A DNA stretch of 64,000 nt from Thinopyrum elongatum. Taxonomy: Eukaryota; Streptophyta; Magnoliopsida; Poales; Poaceae. A program made the translations under genes and the position numbers. Every line of letters starts with the position of its first letter. Positions within the stretch are counted from its first letter, which is position 1. Below are positions 10,157 through 22,037 of this stretch, piece by piece. The stretch spans positions 263,121,757-263,185,756 of the forward strand of contig CM022298.1 of assembly GCA_011799875.1 (NCBI GenBank), written 5' to 3'. The notes under the pieces were generated by a model that made no database searches, was not told the origin of the DNA, and was given only the letters and a program-made list of their open reading frames with translations.

Positions 10157-11554
10157 TGATAACCCACAAGTATAGGGGATCGCAATAGTTTTCGAGGGTA
10201 GAGTATTCAACCAAAATTTATTGATTCGACACAAGGGGAGCCAAACAATATTCCCAAGTATTAGCAGCTGAGTTGTCAATTCAACCACACCTGAAAGACT
10301 TAATATCTGCAGCAAAGTTTTTAGTAGCAAAGTAGTATGGAAGTAACGGTAACGATGTCAAAAGTAACAGTAGCAGTTTCGTAGTAATTGTAATAGTGGC
10401 AACGGCAAAGTAACGTAGCAAAGATCAATATGTGAAAGGCTCATAGGCAATGGATCAGTGATGGATAATTATGTCAGATGGCATTCATCATGCAATAGTT
10501 AGAACCTAGGGTGACATAGAACTAGCTCCAATTCATCAATATAATGTAGGCATGTATTCTGTATATAGTCATACGTGCTTATGGAAAAGAACTTGCTTGA
10601 CATCTTTTGTCCTACCCTCCCGTGGCAGCGGGGTCCTAATGGAAACTAAGGGATATTAAGGCCTCCTTTTAATAGAGAACCGGACCAAAGCATTAGCACT
10701 TAGTGAATACATGAACTCCTCAAACTATGGTAATCATCGAAAAGAATCCCAATTATTGTCATCTTAGGGTATGCGGATCTTAACACGTAATAGGTGTCTA
10801 CAACATGCAAGGTAGGATCAAGAACACAAATATATTCATGAAAACATAATAGGTTCAGATCTGAAATCATGGCACTCGGGCCCTAGTGACAAGCATTAAG
10901 CATAGCAAAGTCATAGCAACATCAATCTCAGAACATAGTGCATACTAGGGATCAAACCCTAACAAAACTAACTCGATTACATGATAAATCTCATCCAACC
11001 CATCACCGTCCAGCAAGCCTACGATGGAATTACTCATGCACGGCGGTGAGCATCATGAAATTGGTGATGGAGGAAGGTTGGTCATGATGATGGCGACGAA
11101 TCCTCCTCTCTGGAGCCCCGAACGGACTCCAGATCAGCCCTCCCAATGAAGAATAGGAGGCGGCGGCTGCTTCATATTGTAAAACATGATGAATCCTTCT
11201 CTCTGATTTTTTTCTCCATGAATAGGTACTTACAGAGTTGGAATTAGGGTCGGCGGAGGTCCAGGGGGCCCACAAGCCACCAGGGCGCGCCCCAGGGGGG
11301 CGCCCCCAGGCTTGTGGCCAATGGGTGGACCCCCTGTGGTTGATTCTTTCGCCAGTATTTTTTATATATTCCAAAAATATTCTCCGTAAATTTTCAGGTC
11401 AATTCGAGAACTTTTATTTCTGCACAAAAATAACACGATGGCAATTCTGCTAAAAACAGCGTCAGTCTGGGTTAGTTCCATTCAAATCATGCAAATTAGA
11501 GTCCAAAACAAGGGCAAAAAAGTGTGGAAAAGTAGATACGATGGAGACGTATCA
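10157..11554 (-). repeat. Athila 3' LTR
   Basis: Plus-strand ends are TGATAACCC and GACGTATCA, so the LTR is TGATACGTC...GGGTTATCA on its own strand; 1398 bp. It is about 208 bp longer than its partner, mostly because of one deletion in the latter. Confidence 0.92.
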
Positions 11555-11568
11555 ACTCCCCCAAGCTT
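11555..11568 (-). other. Athila polypurine tract
   Basis: The minus strand reads AAGCTTGGGGGAGT immediately before the 3' LTR. Confidence 0.85.
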
Positions 11569-14500
11569 AACCCATTGCTTGTCCTCAAGCAATTTAGTTG
11601 ATAAACTGAAAGTGATAAAGAAAAACTTTTACAAACTCTGTTTGATCTTGTTGTTGTAAATCTTATATTTACTAATTGGAGGCACCAATGGAGACTTCAC
11701 GTTAATCCTCAAAAAGCAAGAAATTATCCGTCTGATCTGACAAATAACTGTCCATAGCTGTCGGATGAAATACATGAGGAGTCCATGCTTGTTGTCCCAC
11801 ACGGACGGTCCTCCAGCCAATTCTTCCATGGGCTACCCAAAAAAACAACCCCCTCGAGCAAGTTTCACCCCTCCACGAACCTGCCCCAATTAAGCATCGA
11901 CTCGCCGTGGGAGATCACTGGCGCTGCTCCTGCTCCTCCACCTCTGTAGAGTCCCTACCGGCCTAAGCTTTCACGATGGGATTCCATCTGATGAAGATCC
12001 AACCAATATCTCCTTGATGCCCTTCCTCTCAAGCCATTGAACCGCCTCTCCCAAAGGGAAGTTACGAATCCAGAGATTGGAAACCCGAATTCAATCCTCC
12101 CTAATATCCTTTCTTTGCAACCTTGGATTCTCCTTAGCTTCCAAGTTCTGACTATGCTCCAATCAAGCATGTATTTGATCTCGTGTGAATCTATTCAAGA
12201 TAGATATTGGTTGATGGCAGATCAATTATATTAATCATCATATGAATCAACCGAAGGCAATTTCATGCAATTTAGTTGGCTGCCTCCACTAGCGAGATGC
12301 ATGCTACAGTTATATGGCTGGGGTGGACAGGCCTGAAAAATTTAGGGAAGATTCAAGGTACATGTGGCTGTGTGTTGCCTACGTACAATCATGTAGCTTA
12401 ATTTTTTTTGCTAATTGTGCATATTGATGAATTTCTACAAGATGCAAAATAATTGTTCTCATATAGCTTATGTGCGAACATACATGCTCTAGATATGTTT
12501 ATAATACTTTTGTATTATACTTAGATTTTATCAAGTTTTTAAGCCGTGCTCTAGCTGGATCGTTAATGTTGTTGCTATTTTTCTGTTGCCATGTAAGCAC
12601 TGAAGGTTCCTATTGCTCAGCTTGGTGAAGCTTGATTGGGTTTCTAATCAGATAGAAAAGCAGATGAAGTAACCAAGATAGGTACTGTTGAATTCAGGTA
12701 TATACATTGATTTTTCATCTAATTTTTTCTACTATTTTTCCAATGGATGCAATGGAAATTCATTATGTGGCTGAAACCCTGATAGTAAACTCTCATAATA
12801 GCTAGGAGAAAATGTCGTAACTGCTCAGATAACTAAGACTAATTTCGCTTCCTCATGTTATTTATTTGTGTAATGTTAATCACACTGAACACCACCATCA
12901 CTGCTTGGCCGCTTGACTAGCTGCCTCCGCTGGTTCAGCAACCAACAGGTCACTCTTTGCAAATTGTTAGGCTTGGTTAGCTGGAGATTTGTTATTTTAG
13001 TTTCACCATTATTTCTGTGTTTTTAATTGGAGAAAATATGATGCGTCGCTCCTCCATACAGTGGGTGTAGCCCAGAAACTGGTATGTGATGCAGGAGCCT
13101 TGGTTTTCGAGCAACTGGTCTCTCATATAGTTCAAATATATGGTGGCATAATTCACATTGCTATTTACACATCTTCCTTCTTAGCCAAATTTATGACTGT
13201 TTCAGTCCCTGTGATGGTTGATAGTCCAGGCTGCAGATATGGCGAACACAACCATGAGGCCATGATGACACCATGTGTCACTCTTATATGTCTTTCAGTC
13301 TAGAAGCAAATATTCCTCTGAGAAATATTGTAATGCTTTGAATCTGATAACAGATTTCCATGAACATAGACAATTTTTCATGTTATTTATGGTTCAGATT
13401 TTGATTCCTAGGGAAGCTAATATAGTTTTTTCTATGCCAAGGGCTACACGTTACAGACTTGCAATCTTGCTTTCTGAGTATTCTACTACCTACAGTTTTC
13501 ATATTTTTGTATCATTATGTAAAGCCTAAGAATTTTGTGTCCAAGACAAATGTATTGCTATTCTACATATGGTTACTGATTATGGCAAAGAAAATAAAGA
13601 CCCATTATAACGAATGGGCTCTAATTTAACTGACCTCTCATATACAGCCAGCTATATTAGATCTTCGTCTTCCATGTGACTACAATGGCCTTTTTAGCAG
13701 TACTTTGAAGTTTGGACATGATAGAATTTTCATGTACATAATCCAAAAAGTTGAGCTGATGTTAGATGATGCCAAACGTGCCTAAAAATTGAGAAGCTAT
13801 TATGCATATAAAGAACATTCCGAGTTTTGACGCATTATGAATATTTTTGTTTGTTTACCGAATGTACCTTGCTGACCTCTTCCTCTCCATGACCTCTCCG
13901 AGTCATGTAGATTGTGCCTCCACATAATAATTTTGCTTCATCTCCAACTGGGAACTCATGCAAGCATCCATCTAGTGCTGCACTTTCTAGGCTCCCTGTA
14001 CTCGGCTCCGATGATAGCAAGTAGAGACTCACAGCCAGACACATGATGACCATCAGCAATTGGCCGCTAACTGGCTACATCCTCTGTTAGATGCCAGACA
14101 CATGATAACTTCTTGAGATTGAGGCATCCATGCAATCTGCACGCTAGATCAAAGCATAAAGATAAATTTGGGGGAAGTTCAAATGTGACTTCCCCGCATG
14201 TACTCTTCTTTTAGCTACTTCGGTGTCTTCATGCAAGTTGTATGATCTGAATGGTTTGATGCTTATTACGAGAGCAAGCCTGATATGATTTGGCTTTGAT
14301 GCATGTCTCCATTAGACTTAGTTCTTTCTCCCCTAAATGATAGGAGAATGACTCAGTTAACAATGTTGTAGCAAATAATTTGCGGCGGCTCTAGGTTTTA
14401 AATGGTTCGATTACCAGAGTTATTATTATTTTCCTACTAGGCAGCTATGCCTATCCTATGCTTTTGTTTTTTTTTACTCTGTGCATTGTCTGGATAAAGT

Positions 14501-16275
14501 ACATAGCACTGATGACCCAAGACACCACAAGAGAAAAAAATTACAACCTGACTGTACTAATCCTAGAGGGTAAGTTCAGTAAGATATATATTATCTCCAC
14601 GCTCATTGTTTCCTGAGCATACTCTATACTTTGTTATTCTCTTTCCAACAAAGCTAGCTCTATAAGAGGCAACAAAAGATATTTAGACTTTCTGGTGATA
14701 GTGGCTTGCAGTCATTTTTTTCTTCTACAAGTTAGCCGAGAAACCGGCAAAACATCATAGATACGAGCTTCTGAACTGCTAACAGGGGAGCAGGAGTTGG
14801 GTGCAACAGACGGCAACACGGCAAAACGCTGCAGTCAATTTATAAAAGCTAAACATAGTGCAACATTCTAGGTATGTATGCATTATGTATGGCGTTTTAA
14901 ATAATTTGTTGGCATGCATACTGTTGACGTTATCTATTCTAACGTAGTAGTCGTGCGTTTGTACCAACAATCCATCTAAACAAGATTTTGTCCCATTTGA
15001 TTCTGTTTCATGACAATAAAGTCTGTTTCCTTGCCATGTAATTTGTTTCCTGCAGTTGGCACCATTTTTTTGTTGGTAGGTAACTAAATTCTACACATAA
15101 TGAAAAAGGTTAAGATGAATTCTATGGTAGTGAGGGTTCATAATAGCAGGAGAAGCAATTGCTATCGTAAGTGTGACATCCTGGTGCACTATTCTATACC
15201 GAGCTTTGTTTTCTTCATGCACAATTGATCTATTCTCCCAACAGTTTTATTGGGTTGGTAAAATTGGTTGTTAGACTTGATTTAGCAAACTCTTTGTAGC
15301 TGTGACTATGAAGTTATGTTGAGAAATGAGATTTAAGCAAACACGGAAGTGGTTATTTGCTAAATGAAGATGCATATGTAGCTCCTTTATTCCCACAACA
15401 ATTAGCCATAAAGGTCTTTCATACTGTTGTGACACCATTTATATTCGAAATATTTCTCAGAAGGTGTTGACCTAAAAAACTAAAATCTTTGTATGGAATC
15501 ATGTCACTATATTGGATGAACATGACCCAAAAAATTGATCTGTTAACAAGAAATTCTACTTACTCTGCTCAAGATAGATAATTGAGATTCACTCCTAATA
15601 GGAGCAAGCAAAATCGCCACATCCAAATTATGACTCTCTTTTGTGTTCAGAAGCTGTGCCTACATGGTTTTTCATCTCAATACTACAACGTAGGGAACTT
15701 GATGTTCAAGAAATAATTATCAGGTATGGACATAGAACAATAATCTCAATATCAGTTTTTTTGCATAACTTTGCGGTTCCTTGGAGTAATGCTCAGTACA
15801 TATATACACAAATGGTGTCACGAAACTGATTTGTGCATCTTGATGCATGCACAGTCACAAAATTAAAATAATTCAAAAAATTATGTCTAATCCTTTAAAG
15901 AAACAAAAAAGGTCAATATTATGGTATTTATCATATCATCATAAATATATATATTTGAGTCAAATTATTTCTAGCCCGTGCAGTCACATGACTCTTTTTA
16001 TGCAACAGAGTTAGTACTACATTCAGTACTACATTTATAACCACTTTCAGTACGTGACTGTTCCAAGAGGTAATATATAAGATGTACGTGACTATTCAAA
16101 AAATTAAGTTTCAACCATTTATAGCTTTTATGCAACAAAGTTAGTACCAGTGACTCTTTTCTCTACTTCTTTTAGTAGTTATACGAGTCCAAATTGTTAA
16201 CATCACAAACCTACCCTTTGGTAATTTTTCTGACCTGTACTTTCTGCAGTATTTTGTTTAGAGAGTAATTACTTC

Positions 16276-16437
16276 ATGCTATCATAGAAACTAAGGAATA
16301 ATTAATAATTAATAAGATGTATTACTTTGTATGGCCTCTATGAATAATTAATAAGATGGCCGCATGCATCGTCCAGATGCAGAGGCCGGAGGTCTATCCT
16401 CCTTTTCCAAAAAAATGCTATCATAGAAACTAAGGAA
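16276..16437 (+). mobile_element. 5'-truncated LINE remnant with 23-bp target duplication
   Basis: The same 23 bases occur at 16276-16298 and 16415-16437 and flank a 116-bp insert (16299-16414). The insert ends with a CCAGATGCAGAGGCCGG block and CTCCTTTTCC plus an A-run, a 3' end I associate with grass LINEs. Long target duplication, 3' A tail and extreme 5' truncation are the marks of target-primed reverse transcription. Confidence 0.85.
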
Positions 16438-18222
16438 GCTATATACGTCCTAGATAACTAATCTTCAAGTGTACATCTTTATACCATCTTTTTTGGTACT
16501 TCTTACTGATGTGTAATTTTTTGTAGATGACACATGTTAACCTATTAGCAGAGTGTGTTCATGGACCCGATCTTATGTAATATGACGTATGACTTCTCTT
16601 CTTTTGCAACAAATGAATTCTCCTTAATCTTTACCTCACACCTTCCTAGGGTGTAATATTTTCACCTATTCCACATATGAAACAGGAAGCACTTTCGAAT
16701 TTTTTTACACTGAACCATGCTGCTAAATTAGGTAAATCATGTATTTTCTTATGTTTACTGGTCTTAGTTCTCATAATCGCCTTTGTAAGAATCTCATACT
16801 AATTATTCACATAAGCTAAGTTTGGCTCAAACTATTTCATGATCTTAATATGTGTGCCACTTTTGCCAAGTCTTCACCGCATATATGTGAACTGCAGTTT
16901 GTCTACTCTCTAAGCACCGTTCAAACTTCTCAGGTTCTACATCACAGCCGATCCTTAGTATGTTCTTATATACCATATTAAGAATTGGGGCTCTACAAGA
17001 TACTTACAGACATATAATATGACATAAAATAGCCACACAAATTCTTCCATGGACAAACAATTTATGTTGTAAGCTTTTTTGAGGTAATTTCTGTTCTATC
17101 CTTAAAGGTAGAGATGGCATAAAACCCTGGTGGGCACTCAGAGGTGGTGGAAGGCGACAGTGACGACATTTAGGGTATAAGGCGGCAAAAAGGATGCACA
17201 AAGAGAACAATAAAAAATAGTGAGAATGTTCACCAAAGAAATGAATAATAGTGAGAGCAAACAGTTAAGACACATGAATATCAATCATCATATCTTGCCT
17301 GACATTTAGTTCAACTATTATATCAGGTACATGTTTGACTTCTATTATACACTATCCTATATAGAAATCAGTGTACTCATACATGCATGATTGCTTAATT
17401 AGTTCTGATTTTCTTGATAAAATAAGTTGTTTGTTGCAAAATGGATGATACATAAACAAGTTTGGCCCTTTCCTCGAAATGACAGTTTGTAGTGTAGTCT
17501 ACATCAAACTACCTTATTTCATATACTATTATATTTACTCTCTTGTTGTTTTTGTCCTCCTTTTTTCCAAGGTATGATTTAATGAGGTGAGACAGAGAGT
17601 TTATGTTTATTTACTTCATGGTTGGTTGTCACGGAAAGATCACAAATGTATCTATAATTTTGGTTGCCTATGTTAGTGAAATATATATTGCTCTGTTTTC
17701 CAACACTCCATGCATAGGAATCATATAAGCTAGAGAGTGTGGAACTTTGATTAGATTTGCTGCCTTCGTTGCACAAGCTCTGGAAATGCTTACAAAGCTT
17801 ATGAAGGAGATAAAGGATGTTGCTGAAATTTGAAAAATTCTTTCTATGGAAAAATAATTAAGGGGGTAACCATCATGAAGATCTCAATGATAAATCAAAT
17901 AGACGGAACTACTTGACTTAGCGACAACAATTACCGCTTTAGAAAAATATTATCCCATCAGACAGCTATAACTTTATTTAGTATTACTTAGCATATCATT
18001 GTTTGCATTATAGCACAAAATTACATATTTGAAATTTAACTTTCATGTTACCTCCTTGAGAAAGTGCATGTAAGTTTGGAGGCTGAATCAACTTTAAATA
18101 AAATTTATAAAGCATGCAACATGTTTATATTTATTGTTTAATGTCTCAAAAGTGTATCTAGAAGAATGTATAATGGTATTTTCATTTATATTATATCGGT
18201 AATAAGTAGAGAGACATCCAGG

Positions 18223-18250
18223 CCGTGCAGGTGCACGGGTTGATGACTAG
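18223..18250 (+). terminator. Helitron 3' terminal hairpin and CTAG end
   Basis: CCGTGC and GCACGG pair around an AGGT loop, followed by eight bases and CTAG. This is the rolling-circle termination signal, not a transcription terminator. Confidence 0.85.
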
Positions 18251-20221
18251 TATGTATAGCCAGCATTCAGGTTTTCAGCAAAGATTATGAACTAACCATA
18301 TTCACAATAACATTTAGGTCTCACATTTACTCATATTAATGGCATAATCAACTAGCGAGCAATAATAATGAATATCGGATGACAACACTTTTTCAAAACA
18401 ATCATGATATGATATAAGAAAATGGTATCTCGCTAGCCCTTTCTGAGACCGCAAAACATAAATGCAAAGCACCCCTGAAGATCAAGGACCGACTAGACAT
18501 TGTAATTCATGATAAAAGAGATCCAGTCATAGTCATACTCAATATCAATTAATAACAATGCATACAAATGACAGTGGTGCTCTCTAACTGGTGCTTTTTA
18601 TAAGAGGATGATGACTCAGCAATAAAAGTAAATAGATAGGCCATTCGCAGAGGAAAGCAGGGATTTGCAGAGGTGCCAGAGGTCAAGCTTTTAAGACAGA
18701 GATGAACATAATTTTGAGCGGTATGCTTTCATTGTCAACATAACAACCAAGAGATCTCGGTATCTTCCATGCTAGATTCATTATAGGCGGTTCCCAAACA
18801 GATTGGTAAAGTTTTTACTCCCCCTCCACCAACAATCACACTCCACGGCTGGTCTGAAACAACGGGTACCGTCCATACCAACAACAGTCCTGGGGGAGTT
18901 TTGTTTGAAATTATATTTTGATTTGATTTAGAGCATGGAACTGGGCATCCCGATTACCAGCCACTTTCTCATGAATGACAAGTGAATCAACACTCATTGT
19001 GAGAATAACCCACCTAGCATGGAAGATACTAACAGCCCCCAGTCACTAAATGAGTGATTCGGGCATACAAAACAGATTATTATTTGAAGGTTTAGAGTTT
19101 GGCAAATGCAAATTTACTTGGAACGGCAGGTAAATACTGCATATAGGTAGGTATGGTGGAGTCATATGGAACAACTTTGGATTTAAGGAAGTGGATGCAC
19201 AAGTAGTATTCCCGCTTAGTACAAGTGAAGGCTAGCAAAAGATTGAGGAGCGACCAACTAGAGAGCGACAATGGTCATAAACATGCATTGAGATTAACCA
19301 ACATTGAATGCAAGCATGAGTAGGATATAAATCACCATGAACATAAATATCGTGGAGGCTATGTTGATTTTGATTCAACTATATGTGTGAACATGTGCCA
19401 AGTCAAGCCACTTAAATCATTCAAAGGAGGATACCATCCTATCATACTACATCATAACCATTTTAATTTTCATGTTGGCACACAAGGCAAACCATTATAA
19501 ACTCCTAGCTAATTAAGCATGGTATGAGTAACTACAATCTCTAATTGTCATTGCAAACATTTTCAATAATAATAATCGGAATCAAGAACGATGAGCTAAT
19601 CATATTTACAAAAACAAAATAGGTCAAGTTCTTACCAGCTTTTCTCCATCTCAATCATTTCATCATATATCATCATTATTGCCCTTCACTTGCACGACCG
19701 AATGGTGTGAATAATAATAAGAGTGCACGTGCATTGGACTAAGCTGGAATCTGCAACATTTATTTAGAGGAGAAGACAAGGTAATATGGGCTCTTTGTTA
19801 GATCAACAGTAATGCATATGAGAGCCACTCAACATTTTCATCGTGGTCTTCTCCTTATGACCCAAAGAAAAGAACTTCAAAGAAACACACTGAAATAATT
19901 TTGGAGTTTTTGTTTTTCTAAAAAAAATAAAACAAGAACGAGAAAAACTATTTACACGGGAAAGCTCCCAACAAGCAAAAGAAGAACGAAAAATCTTTTT
20001 AGGTTTTCTTTTAATAATACTACTAAATAAACTAGAAAGAAAACTAAAAAGAAGCTACAACTAATTTTTTGGATTTTCTCAAAGTTTTTCAAACACACAA
20101 GAAGAAAGCAAGAAAAATAAACTAACATGGATGATACAATGAAAAAGTATGAACACCGATAACTGAAATGAGTGTGTGAACATGAATGTAATGTCGGTGA
20201 GAAATACGTACTCCCCCAAGC
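18251..20221 (-). other. Athila 3' non-coding region
   Basis: Continuous with 11569-11660 once the Helitron is removed. AT-rich, without recognisable genes. A further CTTGGGGGAG motif (minus strand) lies directly after the ORF1 stop, near 20212-20221. Confidence 0.7.
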
Positions 20222-21246
20222 TTAGGCTTTTGGCCTAAGTTGGTCTAGGGCCACGGCGGCTGGCGGATATCCAAAGTTGTAGTCGGGGTTGTACTGGGAT
20301 GCGGCAACCACCGCTTGGAGAGCTACCTCGTGGAGGCGAGCGGCCTCCCCTGCTCTCTTATACTCGTCTACCTCCTCTCTGGTTATGAAGTATCTCCATT
20401 TTACCTGAAAGTCAAAGAAGACAGGAGCAGGAAGCATAACATAGAAGAAGCGCACCCTGTCAAAGATTAGTCGGTACAGGAGGGACTGTTCGTTCCTCTA
20501 GAGAAACTGGTAGTGTACCATAGCATTATAATCAAGGAAAGCAGGTGGTAACTCAATTTCATCCTCTCTTCTGGGTACCCCAAGATAATTAGCTAAACGG
20601 GTGGCATAAATCCCACCAAAGAAATCTCCATCTTTAGCATTAAGATGTAACCTCCTCGCAATAATAGCCCCCAAGTTATATCGTTTATCACCCATTACCG
20701 CACACTTGAGGACACTAAGATCTGATGCACAAAGGTGGCTATGATCATGTTTAGCATTAATGCATCTTCCTATAAAGAGAGCAAAATAATGTATGGCAGG
20801 AAAGTGAATGCTCCCTATGGTGGCTTGTGTAATATTTCTAGTTTCTCCCACCGTGACGCTAGCAAGGAAATCATTATACACAGTTTTACGAGGTTCACTA
20901 TGAATGCCCCACCGTGGAATTTTCCATGCTTCATTAAAATCTTCTAGGTCCATGGTATATGATTTATCATAAAGATCAAACAGGACAGAATGAGTATTGC
21001 GCTGGGATGTAAATTTAAATCTTCACACAAATGAATCAGTGAGGTGATAGTACTGCCGACACTTATCTGACACGAAGTCCTCAAGGCCAGCATTTTGTAT
21101 GTATGCATCAAATTCATCCTTGTAACCTGCATGAACCATGAATTGATCCGATGGCCATTCGCAAGGCCGTGATTGAGCTTCCCTTGGTGGTTCAAGGTTC
21201 GGCTAACGTATCGAGAGCCTTGGGTCTTGCTTCCTCGAGGAACCAC
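20222..21246 (-). pseudogene. Athila ORF1-like ('envelope position') gene, broken
   Basis: Three consecutive blocks on the minus strand: 21246 to about 20950, 20953 to 20498, and 20455 to 20222. They encode one protein resembling the Athila ORF1 family: a basic start (MVPRGSKTQGSRYVSR), the segment MDLEDFNEAWKIPRWG, a hydrophobic HFPAIHYFALFIGRCI stretch, RRLHLNAKDGDFFGG, and a C-terminal part ending in LDQLRPKA. The parts are separated by a frameshift near 20950 and a stop at about 20498. The gene sits where an envelope gene would be, but the family has no proven envelope function; similarity to plant 'putative transposon' domains is all that is known. Confidence 0.75.
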
Positions 21247-22037
21247 CTTGGTATATCTTCCTAAACATTTTTCTTCCTCTAAAAATTTTCTGAAATTTTT
21301 AGTGACTCAAAATAAAAGTGAACCAAACTCAACAAAACTAATAGCAACTACTCCCACAAGTGCCTAGAGGCTATATCATGCAACAAACTACTTGGGACCT
21401 TATAAATTTGACATGCAAGTTCAAGAAATAGGTCACCATAGCAGCAAGAATTTGCAATAAATAAAGCACTAGAACAAAAACTAATTGGACCATTGGAGGA
21501 GTCACATACCGAAGAACAATCCCTCGAAATAGTTTTGCAAATGGAGCTTTGCACAAGGAGATCAAAAATGGCAGCAAGATGAGCAAGAACACGGGTTTGA
21601 GCAACGGGATGATTTTTTCTGGAGGAAGACGAAGTGGATGGGTGCTGGAATAAGTGAGGGGGACCCACGTGGGACCCACAAGCCACTAGGGTGCGCCCCC
21701 AGGGCTTGTGGCCCACTGGTGCAGCCCCCTGGTGTGTTCTCAGTGCCAAAAATTCTCAAAAATTCTATAAAAAATCATACTAAATTTTCAGGGCATTTGG
21801 AGAACTTTTATTTTTAGGACATTTTTTATTGCACGGATAATTTAGAAAACAAACGAATAATGGTATTTTTGCTTTATTTATTCTAAATAACAGAAAGTAA
21901 AAGGTGGGTATAGAAAGTTGTGTTTACTAAATTCATCTTTCTCATGCTCATCAAAAGGAATCCATTAACAAGGTTGATCAAGTCTTATTAACAAACTTCT
22001 TCCGAGTGACATGAAACTGGAGAATTTTTGTATAACA
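21247..22037 (-). other. Athila spacer; site of missing pol
   Basis: Non-coding AT-rich spacer and a GC-rich block, directly following the protease region. RT, RNase H and integrase (normally over 2.5 kb) should lie between protease and this spacer but are absent, so an internal deletion or a non-autonomous subfamily is inferred. Confidence 0.65.

Larger units (their letters stand above)
11661..18250 (+). mobile_element. Helitron (6.6 kb, non-autonomous as far as visible)
   Basis: Begins TCTTATATTTACTA at 11661 right after an A and ends CTAG at 18250 right before a T, the A|T target of Helitrons. A perfect 6-bp-stem hairpin (CCGTGC-AGGT-GCACGG, 18223-18238) lies 8 bp before the CTAG, the classical Helitron terminator. 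Removing it rejoins the Athila 3' non-coding sequence without gain or loss of a base. I see no Rep/helicase coding sequence; ORFs inside are short and unrecognised. AT-rich interior may include captured host fragments (for example around 11830-12230 and 12600-13530) that I cannot identify. Confidence 0.85.

Noticed and set aside
11030..11374. Minus-strand ORF and its partner at 25396-25728
   Set aside because: Both lie in the same place of the two Athila LTRs; LTR leader sequence, not a gene.
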